The notes beneath the pieces were generated by a model. That model searched no databases. It had not been told where the DNA came from and saw nothing but the letters and a program-made list of their open reading frames with translations. Positions 7,615 to 16,197 of a stretch of DNA of 64,000 bases are shown in pieces. Each line of letters begins with the position of its first letter. Position 1 is the stretch's first letter. A program made the translations under genes and the position numbers. Source of the DNA: Vescimonas coprocola (GTDB lineage Bacteria > Bacillota > Clostridia > Oscillospirales > Oscillospiraceae); assembly GCF_018408575.1 (NCBI RefSeq), contig NZ_AP023418.1:1826415-1890414 (forward strand), written 5' to 3'.

Positions 7615-9062
7615 TGGCAGAGCGCAAGAAACGGTTCAGCGGGCTCTACTGGCAGCAGTTCGCCCTGACCGCCGGCATGGTGATGCTGACGCTGCTGCTG
7701 CTGGGCGTGTCCTTTTTCGCCCTGAGCTATAACTATAACTTCACCGAGCGGCGGGACGAGCTGCAGGAGCGGGCCAGTCTCATTGCTCAGGTGTCCGTGG
7801 ACTACCTGAAGTCCGGCGGCCAGACGGAGGATGAAAACCTCAAGCGCTTCATCAGTCTGGGTAGCGCCATGACCAACGCCGAATTTCTGGTGTGCAACGA
7901 CAGCGGCTATGCCCTGCTGACGGCGGACCAGCGGCTGGGGGGCAAGGTGGTGGCCATCCCGCAGGAGATCACGCAGGAGGTCCTGACGGGCAGCGGCCTG
8001 TATCAGGGCCGCAGCAGTCTGGGCGGTGCCTACACCTCCAAACAGTTCGTGGTGGGCGTCCCCGTTCAGGACGGCGACCAGACCATCGGCATGGTGCTGG
8101 CGGTGATGAACGCCCGCTCCGTCATGGGGATGTGGCGGTCCTTCATCAGCCTGTTCCTCATGACCTCCGCCATTATCCTGCTGCTGGTGTTCATCGTCAC
8201 CTCCCTGACCTCCATGCGGCAGATCCAGCCCATCCGGGAGATGGTGCAGGCCACGCGGGCCTACGCCGCCGGGAACTTCGACGTGCGGATGCAGGACGCC
8301 GACCGGGGCGATGAGATCGGCGAGCTGGCGGCGGGCTTTAACAACATGGCGGACTCTCTGGCGGAGACGGAGCGCCAGCGCCGGGACTTCATCGCCAACA
8401 TCTCCCATGAATTAAAGACCCCCATGACCTCCATCGCCGGCTACACCGACGGTATTCTGGACGGCACCATCCCGCCGGAAAAAGAACGCAAGTACCTGCA
8501 AATTATCTCCGACGAGAGCCGTCGGCTCAGCCGTCTGGTGCGCCGGATGCTGGATATCTCTCAGATCCAGTCGCAGGAGATGAAAAAAGAGGACTTCGAC
8601 CTGTGCGAGAGTATGCGTCTGGCGCTGCTGTCCATGGAGCAGAAGATCACCGACCGGGAGTTGGACGTAGAGGCGGACATCCCGGAGGAGCCTGTGATGG
8701 TGGAGGGCGTCAACGACCTTATCACCCAGGTCATCTACAACCTGCTGGAAAACGCCACCAAGTTCGCCGCTCCCCACTCATCCCTGTATCTGGGGCTGGC
8801 CGTCCATGGGGAGAAGGCCGTGGTCACGGTACGCAACGTCGGTCAGACCATCCCCGCCGAGGAGATCCCCCTGCTGTTTGAGCGCTTCCACAAGTCTGAC
8901 AAATCCCGCAGCGAGGATAAGGACGGCTACGGGCTGGGCCTGTACGTGGTAAAGACCATCCTGTCTCAGCACAAGGAGCAGATCACCGTCACCAGCGAAA
9001 ACGGCGTCACCGCCTTCAGCTTTACCGTTCAGATGGCTCACCCCATGCGGAACGAACCGTGA
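7614..9062 (+). CDS. Membrane sensor histidine kinase
   Basis: 482 residues counting from the ATG in TGATG; a GTG one codon earlier is an alternative. TM1 is at about 15-37 and TM2 at about 176-197, enclosing an extracytoplasmic sensor of about 140 residues. A HAMP linker follows, then the HisKA domain with phospho-accepting His265 in ANISHELKTPM. The HATPase domain shows LLENATKFA (N box) and GYGLGLYVVK (G2 box). It partners the response regulator immediately upstream (overlap TGATG). The extracytoplasmic domain has no fold I recognise by eye. Downstream htrA is 14 bases away, so one transcript is likely. Confidence 0.94.
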   Translation: MAERKKRFSGLYWQQFALTAGMVMLTLLLLGVSFFALSYNYNFTERRDELQERASLIAQVSVDYLKSGGQTEDENLKRFISLGSAMTNAEFLVCNDSGYALLTADQRLGGKVVAIPQEITQEVLTGSGLYQGRSSLGGAYTSKQFVVGVPVQDGDQTIGMVLAVMNARSVMGMWRSFISLFLMTSAIILLLVFIVTSLTSMRQIQPIREMVQATRAYAAGNFDVRMQDADRGDEIGELAAGFNNMADSLAETERQRRDFIANISHELKTPMTSIAGYTDGILDGTIPPEKERKYLQIISDESRRLSRLVRRMLDISQIQSQEMKKEDFDLCESMRLALLSMEQKITDRELDVEADIPEEPVMVEGVNDLITQVIYNLLENATKFAAPHSSLYLGLAVHGEKAVVTVRNVGQTIPAEEIPLLFERFHKSDKSRSEDKDGYGLGLYVVKTILSQHKEQITVTSENGVTAFSFTVQMAHPMRNEP

Positions 9063-9075
9063 GAGGAAGTATCCT

Positions 9076-10434
9076 ATGTATAATGACGAAAACAGAGAAT
9101 TTGACCCGGTAGGCGGCGATCTGCCGCCCCAGCCGCAGCAGGACCGGACGGACCTGCCGGAGGAGGAGCCGGACGAGATCGTCAGCTGGTACACCCCCCG
9201 GCAGGAGGAGCCGGAGGAGGTCGTCAACTACTTCGTCCAGCAGCGCCCCATACCTCAGAACGTCTGGAAGCAGGCCGCCAAGACCCAGCGTAAGCGCCGC
9301 CGTCTGTGGACGTGGCTGGGCATAGGCGGCATAGCGCTGGTGGTCGTGGTCATCGTGGTAGCGGCCATCCTGTCCTCCACCGCCTCCAGCGCCCCCAGCC
9401 TGCCGGGCAGCGACGACGGCGACTCCGCCAGCAGCATGGTGGATATCTTCCGCAAGAAGGAGACCACCATCCCCCGCATCTCCGGGGAGGAGGGCGTGAA
9501 GCTCAGCTGTCAGGACCCCTCCGGTGAGGAGCTTACCATTCAGCAGGTGTACGCTAAGGTGAACCCGTCGGTGGTGGCGGTGGTGGCGGAGCAGTCCGAC
9601 GGCTCTGCCGCCGTGGGTACCGGCGTCATCATGACCGAGAGCGGCTATATCATCACCAACGCCCACGTCATCTCCGGCGGCAAGAGCTGCTGGGTGGCGC
9701 TGGACACCGGCGTCACCTACGACGCCCGTCTGGTGGGCTATGACGAGGACGAGGATCTGGCGGTACTGCGGGCCATTGCGGACAATCCCCTGCCGGCGGC
9801 GGAGTTCGGCAACTCCGACCTGCTGACGGTGGGCGACCCGGTGTACGCCATCGGCAACCCTTTGGGCGTAGAGCTGCGGGGGACCCTTACCAACGGCATT
9901 GTCTCCGCCATCAACCGTGAGGTGGAGATGCAGGGCCGCACCATGACCATGATCCAGACCAACGCCGCCCTGAATAACGGCAACTCCGGCGGCCCCCTCA
10001 TCAACAGCTACGGGCAGGTCATCGGCATCAACACCATGAAAATGAGCAACTCCAGCCTCTCCGAGGACGAGGCCACCGTGGAGGGACTGGGCTTCGCCCT
10101 GCCCATCAGCTCCGTGTCCTTCGTGGTCAATGACCTCATCGCCCACGGGGAGTTTCTGGGTACCCCCACCATCGGTATCACCGTCCGCACCATCGAAAAG
10201 TCCGGCGGCGGCACGCAGGTGGAGGTCTACACCGTGGACGACACCCTGGGCGCTGCGGAGGCCGGTGTGCAGCCCGGCGATATCATTCTGGAGGCGGACG
10301 GTCAGCCTGTCTCCGTCACCAGCGATCTGCTGACGGTGCGGCGCAGCCACTCCGTGGGCGACACCATCCGCCTGACCATCCAGCGGGACGGCCAGTCCCT
10401 GACGGTGGACGTGGTTCTGTACGCCAGCAAATAA
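9076..10434 (+). CDS. Membrane-anchored HtrA/DegP serine protease with PDZ domain
   Basis: 452 residues. A cytoplasmic acidic and proline-rich N-terminus (about 75 residues) precedes a single membrane helix at about 79-102 and a Ser/Ala-rich linker. The trypsin-like domain carries the triad His197 (TNAHVISGG), Asp227 (DEDLAVLR) and Ser304 (NNGNSGGPL). A C-terminal PDZ domain (about 365-450) follows. It degrades or refolds damaged proteins at the outer face of the membrane. It lies 14 bases after the sensor kinase, so the two-component system probably controls its own protease output. The layout is standard for Gram-positive HtrA. Confidence 0.95.
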   Translation: MYNDENREFDPVGGDLPPQPQQDRTDLPEEEPDEIVSWYTPRQEEPEEVVNYFVQQRPIPQNVWKQAAKTQRKRRRLWTWLGIGGIALVVVVIVVAAILSSTASSAPSLPGSDDGDSASSMVDIFRKKETTIPRISGEEGVKLSCQDPSGEELTIQQVYAKVNPSVVAVVAEQSDGSAAVGTGVIMTESGYIITNAHVISGGKSCWVALDTGVTYDARLVGYDEDEDLAVLRAIADNPLPAAEFGNSDLLTVGDPVYAIGNPLGVELRGTLTNGIVSAINREVEMQGRTMTMIQTNAALNNGNSGGPLINSYGQVIGINTMKMSNSSLSEDEATVEGLGFALPISSVSFVVNDLIAHGEFLGTPTIGITVRTIEKSGGGTQVEVYTVDDTLGAAEAGVQPGDIILEADGQPVSVTSDLLTVRRSHSVGDTIRLTIQRDGQSLTVDVVLYASK

Positions 10435-10438
10435 CCCC

Positions 10439-10475
10439 TGCGCCGCACGGGGCCGGAGAGGCCCGGTGCGGCGCA
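10439..10475 (+). terminator. GC-rich hairpin between htrA and the next gene
   Basis: TGCGCCGCAC pairs with GTGCGGCGCA around an inner GGCC/GGCC pairing. No T-run follows, so it may be a pause, processing or partial termination site rather than a full terminator. Confidence 0.4.
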
Positions 10476-10495
10476 CCGCTTTCAAGGAGGAACTT

Positions 10496-10885
10496 ATGAA
10501 GCAGCATCCTTTGCAGACGGCGGGCCGGGTGCGCCTGCCCTATACCCGGCGGCGAAGTGATGCCCGGTGCGTCACCTCGCTGTCCCAGCTGCCGGACGTA
10601 CCGGAGCTAAAGGCCTACGGCCCCGATTTTTTCGCCGGCCACGCCCTGCTGCTGGTGTCGGATACCACCGCCTCCGGCTCCCTGCGTCCCACCCTCCACA
10701 CCGCCGACATAGCAGACGGCCACGGCACGGTGCGGCTGCAGCGCCCCCTGCCGGCCCGGAACCAGTGCGTCACGCAGGACATGGCCACTTGGCTCCTGTG
10801 GGCGGAGGTCCCCGCCTTTTGGGCCGACCTCTCCTGGGCGGTAGCGAACCCTGCCCTCCCCCCGGAGCGCCTGTCCCGGTATTAA
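10496..10885 (+). CDS. Uncharacterised protein, possibly PrcB_C-like
   Basis: 129 residues from an ATG with an ideal AAGGAGG 5 bases upstream; a longer frame exists but lacks that support. No signal peptide or membrane helix. The middle part (YGPDFFAGHALLLVSDTTAS, then GTVRLQRPLPARN and DMATWLLWAEVP) resembles small Firmicutes proteins related to the C-terminal PrcB domain, where a FF-x-x-x-AL strand and an aromatic WH(I/L) strand recur. That relation is weak and from memory. The gene lies between htrA and a flavodoxin with a short gap on each side. Confidence 0.55.
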   Translation: MKQHPLQTAGRVRLPYTRRRSDARCVTSLSQLPDVPELKAYGPDFFAGHALLLVSDTTASGSLRPTLHTADIADGHGTVRLQRPLPARNQCVTQDMATWLLWAEVPAFWADLSWAVANPALPPERLSRY

Positions 10886-10918
10886 GAACCCCCGGCAGTA
10901 TAGAAAGGAGTCTTTGAT

Positions 10919-11431
10919 ATGGCTATTCTGATCGCTTACTACTCCCGTGCGGGAGAGAACTACTTCGGCGGCTCCTACCGCCGCATCCCCGTGGGCAACA
11001 CCCGGCGGGTGGCGGAGCAGCTGGCATCCCTCACCGGCGGCGACCTGCTGGAGCTCCGTCAGGCCCACCCCTATTCCGACGACTACCGCACCTGCGTGGC
11101 ACAGGCCAGAGCCGACTGGCAGCAGAGCGCCCGCCCGGAGGTGCTGGACCTGCCGGAAGATCTGGCGGGCTACGACCGCATCTATCTGGGCTATCCCAAC
11201 TACTGCGGCACCATGCCCATGGCGGTCTATACCTTCTTGGAGCACTATGACCTTACCGGCAAGGTCATCTGCCCCTTCTGCACCCACGAGGGCAGCGGCC
11301 TCTCCCAGACGGAGCGGGACATCCGCAAAGCCGCACCGGGGGCCACCGTCACCCGCGGCCTTGCCATCCACGGCAGCCACGTGGACGAGGCCGCACCGGC
11401 CCTGACCCAGTGGGTCAATGAAGTGCAGTAA
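10919..11431 (+). CDS. Flavodoxin family protein
   Basis: 170 residues. LIAYYSRAGENY at the N-terminus is the FMN phosphate-binding loop, here with an insert GGSYRRIPVGNTRRVAE as in the Flavodoxin_4 type. YDRIYLGYPNYCGTMPM and FCTHEGSGLS are the isoalloxazine-contacting loops. Such proteins are electron carriers or quinone/disulfide reductases in the cytoplasm. AAAGGAG lies 7 bases before the ATG. The C-terminus SHVDEAAPALTQWVNEV is normal. The partner is not indicated by context. Confidence 0.9.
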   Translation: MAILIAYYSRAGENYFGGSYRRIPVGNTRRVAEQLASLTGGDLLELRQAHPYSDDYRTCVAQARADWQQSARPEVLDLPEDLAGYDRIYLGYPNYCGTMPMAVYTFLEHYDLTGKVICPFCTHEGSGLSQTERDIRKAAPGATVTRGLAIHGSHVDEAAPALTQWVNEVQ

Positions 11432-11910
11432 CATGGACTGTCAGGAAATCCGGGGGACCTACGGGCCACCGCTGCATCCTACAGCGCCCAGCGGCAGCAG
11501 TCGGCACCGCTGCCTACAGCAACGGATGTAAGATCACCGCAGAGCTTATCCGTAAATGTATGGCGAGGTTCACCAAGCGGGATATCCAAAAGTTTATAAA
11601 AGCAGATGGCATTTCTGTTACCGCTGCGGAGCAACTCAGGCTTTTCTAGGCATACTGTTTGGAAAGGCGGCGCTGCCACGGAAGCAATCCCTGTTTGACA
11701 CCGACCTGGGGGATGCGTTCGAGTGCGCCGCCCATCATCTCACCTCTGTCATGGCGCCACAGGCCAAAGAAATTCTGCGTGCGTACAAAAACGCTCTCCA
11801 AAAAAGTTGCAAAAAGTGACTTTTTCAAAACCAAGCTTTCGCACTTTTTTCACCGCCGTTATGGTGGCGTTATGCACGACTTCTTCCTCTGATTCAAGAG
11901 TCCCGTAAAA
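11432..11910 (+). other. Gene-poor stretch with possible degraded coding remnants
   Basis: No convincing gene. One frame from about 11520 reads TAELIRKCMARFTKRDIQKF and continues to AAEQLRLF before a stop at 11647. Another frame, 11556-11819, encodes 87 residues whose second half (FDTDLGDAFECAAHHLTSVM, then APQAKEILRAYKNALQKSC) also looks protein-like. Neither has a ribosome binding site. They might be two halves of one decayed gene, but no family is recognised. Confidence 0.3.
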
Positions 11911-11914
11911 GCGC

Positions 11915-11953
11915 AAAAAAGTTCCGAAATCCACAGATTTCGGAACTTTTTTT
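11915..11953. terminator. Terminator beside tRNA-Pro
   Basis: GTTCCGAAAT/ATTTCGGAAC stem (11921-11930 with 11937-11946) with A6 on one side and T7 on the other. On the minus strand it directly follows the tRNA-Pro 3' end. Confidence 0.85.
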
Positions 11954-12030
11954 GGTCCGAGTGTCGAGATTCGAACTCGAGGCCTCTTGAACCCCATTCA
12001 AGCGCGATACCAAACTTCGCCACACCCGGA
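11953..12030 (-). tRNA. tRNA-Pro(GGG)
   Basis: 78 bases with an encoded CCA. Acceptor arm TCCGGGT pairs with ACTCGGA (one G-U pair). The anticodon arm CTTGA/TCAAG encloses ATGGGGT with anticodon GGG. The T arm CTCGAGTTCGAATCTCGAC holds the invariant TTCGAAT. It reads leftward from its own promoter into the adjacent terminator. Confidence 0.95.
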
Positions 12031-12066
12031 TACCATATTCACTTGCTGCATCACGTCAGCTTGATT

Positions 12067-12095
12067 ACTATACCACACTCCTTTTTATTTTGCAA
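12067..12095 (-). promoter_or_regulatory. Promoter of tRNA-Pro
   Basis: On the minus strand: -35 TTGCAA (12090-12095), -10 TATAGT (12067-12072), 17 bases apart and about 37 bases before the tRNA. Confidence 0.75.
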
Positions 12096-12145
12096 GCCCT
12101 ATTTCAGATTTTTTTGCATTTTTTACGGAAGCGGCAGCCGCTCCC

Positions 12146-12961
12146 CTACTGCGCCGCCTCCAACTCCTGCAGGATATCCCGGCACAGGGCCGCATCCGGT
12201 ACTATGCCGGTGAAGTAGGCGAAGGCCAGCGCCGCCTGCTGCACCAGCAGGGCAAGCCCTCCCACTGCCGTCAGGCCCCGGTGCTCCGCCGCTCGCATCA
12301 GAGCTGTGTCCGTGGGATGGTACACCAAATCGTATACCACCGCCTTCGTCGGCAGCGCCTGTACGAAATCCAAAGACTCGAACTCCGGCGAACCCTCCAT
12401 ACCCAGCGGTGTGGCGTTCAACAGCAGCCCATGCTCTGCGGCGGCACGGGGCAGGTCCTCCCATGAGACAGTTACACCGCCGCACCGGGCAGCCAGCGCC
12501 GCTGCCTTTTCCGGTGTCCGGGCGCACACCGTCACCCGGCAGCCCGCCTGCGCCAGCGCCAGCGCCGCCGCCTTGGCGGCTCCCCCGGCCCCCAGCACCA
12601 GCGCCGCCTGCCCCGACGGCGCAAAGCCCCGCAGCCGCAGGCTCTCTACCACCCCCGGCCCGTCGGTGTTATACCCCACGGCCCGGCCATCCCGGAAGCA
12701 TACGGTGTTCACGGCTCCGCAGGAGGCCGTCCACGGCTCCACCGCATCCAGCAGCGGCAGGATGCGCTCCTTCAGGGGCATGGTGACGTTGCACCCGTCC
12801 CACGCTCCCCGGCGGCCCTGCGCCACAAAGTCCTCCAGTGTCTCCGCCGTCACCGTCATTGCTTCATAGCTTCCGGCAGCACCGCACCTCTCCATAAATC
12901 GCCGGTGGATGCGGGGCGACAGGCTGTGACCCACCGGATCCCCGATGACGCACAGCCGCAT
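12146..12961 (-). CDS. aroE: Shikimate dehydrogenase
   Basis: 271 residues. Reduces 3-dehydroshikimate to shikimate with NADPH. The shikimate-binding motif IGDPVGHSLSPRIH, NVTMPLKERIL with the catalytic lysine, and NTDGPG are present. The NADP-binding GAGGAAKA at about residue 125 and the C-terminal LVQQAALAF also fit. Its ATG overlaps the aroQ stop by one base (TGATG); a GTG one codon earlier is an alternative. Last gene of the shikimate operon. Confidence 0.96.
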   Translation of the reverse strand: MRLCVIGDPVGHSLSPRIHRRFMERCGAAGSYEAMTVTAETLEDFVAQGRRGAWDGCNVTMPLKERILPLLDAVEPWTASCGAVNTVCFRDGRAVGYNTDGPGVVESLRLRGFAPSGQAALVLGAGGAAKAAALALAQAGCRVTVCARTPEKAAALAARCGGVTVSWEDLPRAAAEHGLLLNATPLGMEGSPEFESLDFVQALPTKAVVYDLVYHPTDTALMRAAEHRGLTAVGGLALLVQQAALAFAYFTGIVPDAALCRDILQELEAAQ

Positions 12962-13389
12962 CACAGGCCCTCCGCCAGCAGTACCAGCGCCTCCAGATAG
13001 CCGTCAAAGCCGTGGCCTACGATCTGCCCCCGGCAGGCCGGGGCCGTCACCGATATCTGCCGGAAGGGCTCCCGCTGACGGATATTCGACAGGTGTACCT
13101 CCACCGCCGGGACATCTACCGCCCGCAGAGCATCGTAAATGGCATAGCTGTAATGGGTATAGGCCGCCGGGTTGATGACGATGCCGTCATAGACCCCCGC
13201 CGCCTGCTGAATGGTGTCGATGATAACCCCTTCGTGATTGCTCTGGAAGCAGTCCGCCTCCCAGCCGTGGGCGGCGGCATAGTCCTGCACCCGGCGGCAC
13301 AGGGTCTCATAGGTTCCGGTGCCGTAGATATCCGGCTCCCGGCTGCCCAGCAGATTCAGATTCGGCCCGTTGATGATGAGAAATTTCAT
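12961..13389 (-). CDS. aroQ: Type II 3-dehydroquinate dehydratase
   Basis: 142 residues counted from ATG 13389, which has GGAGGG upstream and overlaps the aroK stop as ATGA; an in-frame ATG five codons earlier is less well placed. Type II enzymes form dodecamers that dehydrate 3-dehydroquinate. The motifs GPNLNLLGSREP, SNHEGVIIDTIQ, NPAAYTHYSYAIYDAL and VHLSNIRQREPFR cover the catalytic tyrosine region, the histidine and the substrate loop. Operon position between aroK and aroE. Confidence 0.96.
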   Translation of the reverse strand: MKFLIINGPNLNLLGSREPDIYGTGTYETLCRRVQDYAAAHGWEADCFQSNHEGVIIDTIQQAAGVYDGIVINPAAYTHYSYAIYDALRAVDVPAVEVHLSNIRQREPFRQISVTAPACRGQIVGHGFDGYLEALVLLAEGL

Positions 13390-13877
13390 ACCCGTTCCCT
13401 CCATATGGCGGCAATGACCTCTGCCGCCGCCTGCGCCGTATCCTCCCGGATGGCGTAGTCGGCACAGATGCGATACAGCGCCTCCCGCTGCCGCCGCAGC
13501 GTCTCCAGCGAACCGCCCCCGGCCAGCAGCGGGCGGTTCGCTCTTTCTAATGTGCGCTCAATATCTGCCACCGGGCGATCCAGCCAGAATACCACGCCGC
13601 TGCGCCGCAGCAGCGCCCGGTTCTCCGGCCGCAGCACGGCCCCGCCGCCGGTGACCAGCACGCAGTCCTCTCCGGCGCAGAGTGCCTGCAATGCCGCCGT
13701 CTCCCAGCGGCGGAAGCACTCCTCTCCGCTGGAAAACAGCTGCGCCACCGTTCTTTCCGCCAGCCGCTCCACCTGCGGGTCGCAGTCCCGGAAGGGCAGG
13801 CCCAACTGCCGGGCCAGCAGCCCGCCTACGGTGGTTTTTCCGCTGCCGGGAAGCCCGATGAGGATCAGCTTTTTCAT
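13386..13877 (-). CDS. aroK: Shikimate kinase
   Basis: 163 residues. Walker A is GLPGSGKTT at residues 8-16. RDCDPQVERL carries the shikimate-binding acidic residues, CFRRWE the arginine, TGGGAVLRPENR the substrate-binding GGG loop, and RANRPLL the lid arginine. It phosphorylates shikimate with ATP. It overlaps aroC by ATGA at its start and aroQ by ATGA at its end. Confidence 0.96.
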   Translation of the reverse strand: MKKLILIGLPGSGKTTVGGLLARQLGLPFRDCDPQVERLAERTVAQLFSSGEECFRRWETAALQALCAGEDCVLVTGGGAVLRPENRALLRRSGVVFWLDRPVADIERTLERANRPLLAGGGSLETLRRQREALYRICADYAIREDTAQAAAEVIAAIWRERV

Positions 13878-15082
13878 GCCTGCTCCTCCCGGCTCAGCTC
13901 CATCAGCAGGCGGAACAGCCGCTCCACCTGCTGCCGCCTCTCCGGGACCAGATCGCCCCGTGTGTGCAGCACCTGCTCCTCCCGACCGGCATCCTGCACC
14001 GGCAGGTGATGCTCCCGTTTATAGGCGCCGATCCGGCGGGAAATGGACTGTCTTTGGACAAAAAGCGTCGTCAACTCTGTGTCCAGAATGTCCAGCTGGC
14101 CACGCAAATCGTCCAATTCTCCGCCGCCGTCGGCGCCCTTCAGTCTCCACAGGGCCAAGGCCGCCGCACTCTCCACCACCACCGGCGCCCGCAGGGCGAT
14201 GCAGGCATCGTGACGGCCACCGATGGTGATTTTTGTGTTGGTCATAGTTTCAAGGTCGATGGTCTCCTGCGGCTGGGCGATGGAGGGGGTGGGGCGGAAG
14301 GTCACGGTGAACTCCACCGGCATCCCGTTGGTGATGCCGCCGTTGATGCCGCCGCTGTGATTGGTGACAGACCAGACCCTCCGGCCGTCGGTACGCCAAG
14401 GGTCGTTGGCCTGACTGCCCCGGAGGGCGGCAAGCTCCTCCCCGGCCCCGAAGGCCACCGCCTTCACGCCGGGGATGGCGAACACGTGGCGGGCGATCTC
14501 CGACTCCACCGTCTCCCGCCAGTCCGGGCCGCCCCAGCCGGCGGGCAGGCCCGTGACGATGCAGCGCACCTGACCACCCACGGAGTCCCCAGTCTGGCGG
14601 GCCGCCTCCGCCCGCTGGCGCAGGGCATTTTCGTCAATAACTTGTGCATTTACTTCAATATCTTGTAGACTCAGCCAGTTTTTTGCCAAGGCGCCTGCCG
14701 CCACCAGAGGGGCCGTCAGCCGTCCGGAAAAGGCCCCGCCGCCACGGGGATCGTTGCGCCCACCGCTCTGCACCCAAGCGGTGTAGTCGGCGTGGCTGGG
14801 CCGGGGCGTGTGGCGCAGGGCATCGTAATCCGCCGAGCGAACGTCCCGGTTCCGCAGCAGCAGGCACACCGGCATTCCGGTGGTCACGCCCTGATAGACC
14901 CCGCTGAGCACCTCCACCTGATCCGGCTCATGCCGGGCGGTGGAGAGAGGATCTTGGGGCGCACGGCGCAGCAGCTGACGGCAGATGAACTCCTCATCCA
15001 CCGGCAGACCCGGCGGCACATCCCGCAGCAGCACTCCCACGGCGGGGCCGTGGGACTCCCCGAATATGGTATAATCCATCAT
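13874..15082 (-). CDS. aroC: Chorismate synthase fused to chorismate mutase
   Basis: 402 residues from the first of two adjacent ATG codons at the aroA stop. Residues 1 to about 320 are chorismate synthase: IFGESHGPAVGVLL, RPSHADYTAW, the clostridial-type NDPRGGGAFSGRLTAPLVAA loop, THSGGINGGITNG-like SVTNHSGGINGGITNGMP, and RHDACIALRAPVVVESAAA. From about residue 325 the chain continues as an AroQ-class chorismate mutase (ELDDLRGQLDILDTEL, then ISRRIGAYKREHHLPV, D-x-x-REEQVL). One protein thus makes chorismate and can rearrange it to prephenate, directing flux to Phe/Tyr. The N-terminus is about 10 residues shorter than in typical AroC. Confidence 0.93.
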   Translation of the reverse strand: MMDYTIFGESHGPAVGVLLRDVPPGLPVDEEFICRQLLRRAPQDPLSTARHEPDQVEVLSGVYQGVTTGMPVCLLLRNRDVRSADYDALRHTPRPSHADYTAWVQSGGRNDPRGGGAFSGRLTAPLVAAGALAKNWLSLQDIEVNAQVIDENALRQRAEAARQTGDSVGGQVRCIVTGLPAGWGGPDWRETVESEIARHVFAIPGVKAVAFGAGEELAALRGSQANDPWRTDGRRVWSVTNHSGGINGGITNGMPVEFTVTFRPTPSIAQPQETIDLETMTNTKITIGGRHDACIALRAPVVVESAAALALWRLKGADGGGELDDLRGQLDILDTELTTLFVQRQSISRRIGAYKREHHLPVQDAGREEQVLHTRGDLVPERRQQVERLFRLLMELSREEQA

Positions 15083-16197
15083 GTCAAGTGTTCCACCTTT
15101 CCACCCAGTTGGGCATAGTCCCGCCAGAAGGCCGGATAGGATTTGGCGGTGCAGTCCGCTCCCCGCAGCACCACCGGCTCCCGGCAGAAGGGGGCGGCGC
15201 AGGCCGCCAGCATAGCCAGCCGATGATCTCCGGCGCTCTGCACCTCGCCGCCCTGAAGACACGCCACACCACGGACGGCAAGACCGTCCGCCGTCTCCTG
15301 CGCCCGGCCGCCCAATGCCGTCAGCAGGGCCGCCGTGGCCGCCAAGCGGTCGCTCTCCTTACGCCGCAGGCGGGCAGCATCTGTGAAGCGTATCTCCTTG
15401 TCAGGCCGCAGCGCCGCCAGCAGAGCCAGCGGCGGCAGCAGATCCGGGTTCTCCCGGAGGGACACCTGTTGGGGAAGCTCCCGGCACAGGGTCAACGCCC
15501 TGCGGTCCCCCTGCCGGGAGTCCTGCCGCAGACCCGTTACCGTGATGCCTTGGCCCAGCGCCGCCAGCACCAGCCAATAGGCCGCCGCCGACCAGTCCCC
15601 CTCCTGCTCCATGGGCAGAGGCGCAAAGCGCTGGCCGCCGGGAATGCGCCAGCCGCCCCGCGCCCGGTGCAGCACGACACCGTAGCGCTCCAGCACCCAC
15701 GCCGTTAAGTCCACATAGGGCCGGGACACCGGCCCCGGCGCCTCCAGCCGGGAGTCCTCCCGGCACAGGGGCAGGGCCATGAGCATCCCGCTGATGAGCT
15801 GGGAGGTATCGCCCCCCGGCAGACGGTACACGCCGCCGGTAAGGCGGCCCGTGACCCGCAGTCCGCCGGGACAGGGCGTCACGCCCCACAGTCCCGGCAT
15901 CACCCGCTCCAGCAGCCGGGGCGTACCGGTGAACGTCACCTCACGGCCAAGCACCATGGCCAGCGGCAGCAGGAAACGCAGGGTACTGCCGCTGGCTCCG
16001 CAGGGAACCTCCTCCCCGCCGCCGTATAAGACCCGCAAGCCCGCCGCCGTGGCCCGGATATCCTCCGGGGCGTCGGGAGGCAGCGGTGGAAAACGGCCAG
16101 ACGCCGCCTGACAGATCAGCTCCCGGTGCCAGCGGCTCTTGGAAGGTGGGGCCGCCACTGTCCCCGCCAGCGGGGCGGGATACAGCTTCACATCCAT
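15079..16197 (-). CDS. aroA: 3-phosphoshikimate 1-carboxyvinyltransferase (EPSP synthase), compact form
   Basis: 372 residues, clearly shorter than the usual 420-440. Start MDVKLYPAPL at 16197, ten bases inside the end of aroB; the longer open frame upstream is an artefact. Motifs: APPSKSRWHRELI (PSKS with the catalytic lysine), GASGSTLRFLLPLA, SSQ-equivalent GDTSQLISGMLMALPL, NPDLLPPLALLAAL (catalytic aspartate) and RRKESDRLAA. The loop after LLERVMPGLW and the second domain are trimmed. It condenses shikimate-3-phosphate with PEP. Context in the aro operon makes the call firm. Confidence 0.93.
   Translation of the reverse strand: MDVKLYPAPLAGTVAAPPSKSRWHRELICQAASGRFPPLPPDAPEDIRATAAGLRVLYGGGEEVPCGASGSTLRFLLPLAMVLGREVTFTGTPRLLERVMPGLWGVTPCPGGLRVTGRLTGGVYRLPGGDTSQLISGMLMALPLCREDSRLEAPGPVSRPYVDLTAWVLERYGVVLHRARGGWRIPGGQRFAPLPMEQEGDWSAAAYWLVLAALGQGITVTGLRQDSRQGDRRALTLCRELPQQVSLRENPDLLPPLALLAALRPDKEIRFTDAARLRRKESDRLAATAALLTALGGRAQETADGLAVRGVACLQGGEVQSAGDHRLAMLAACAAPFCREPVVLRGADCTAKSYPAFWRDYAQLGGKVEHLT

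Noticed and set aside
11749-11997. 82-residue minus-strand frame
   Set aside because: Runs through the tRNA-Pro gene and its terminator.
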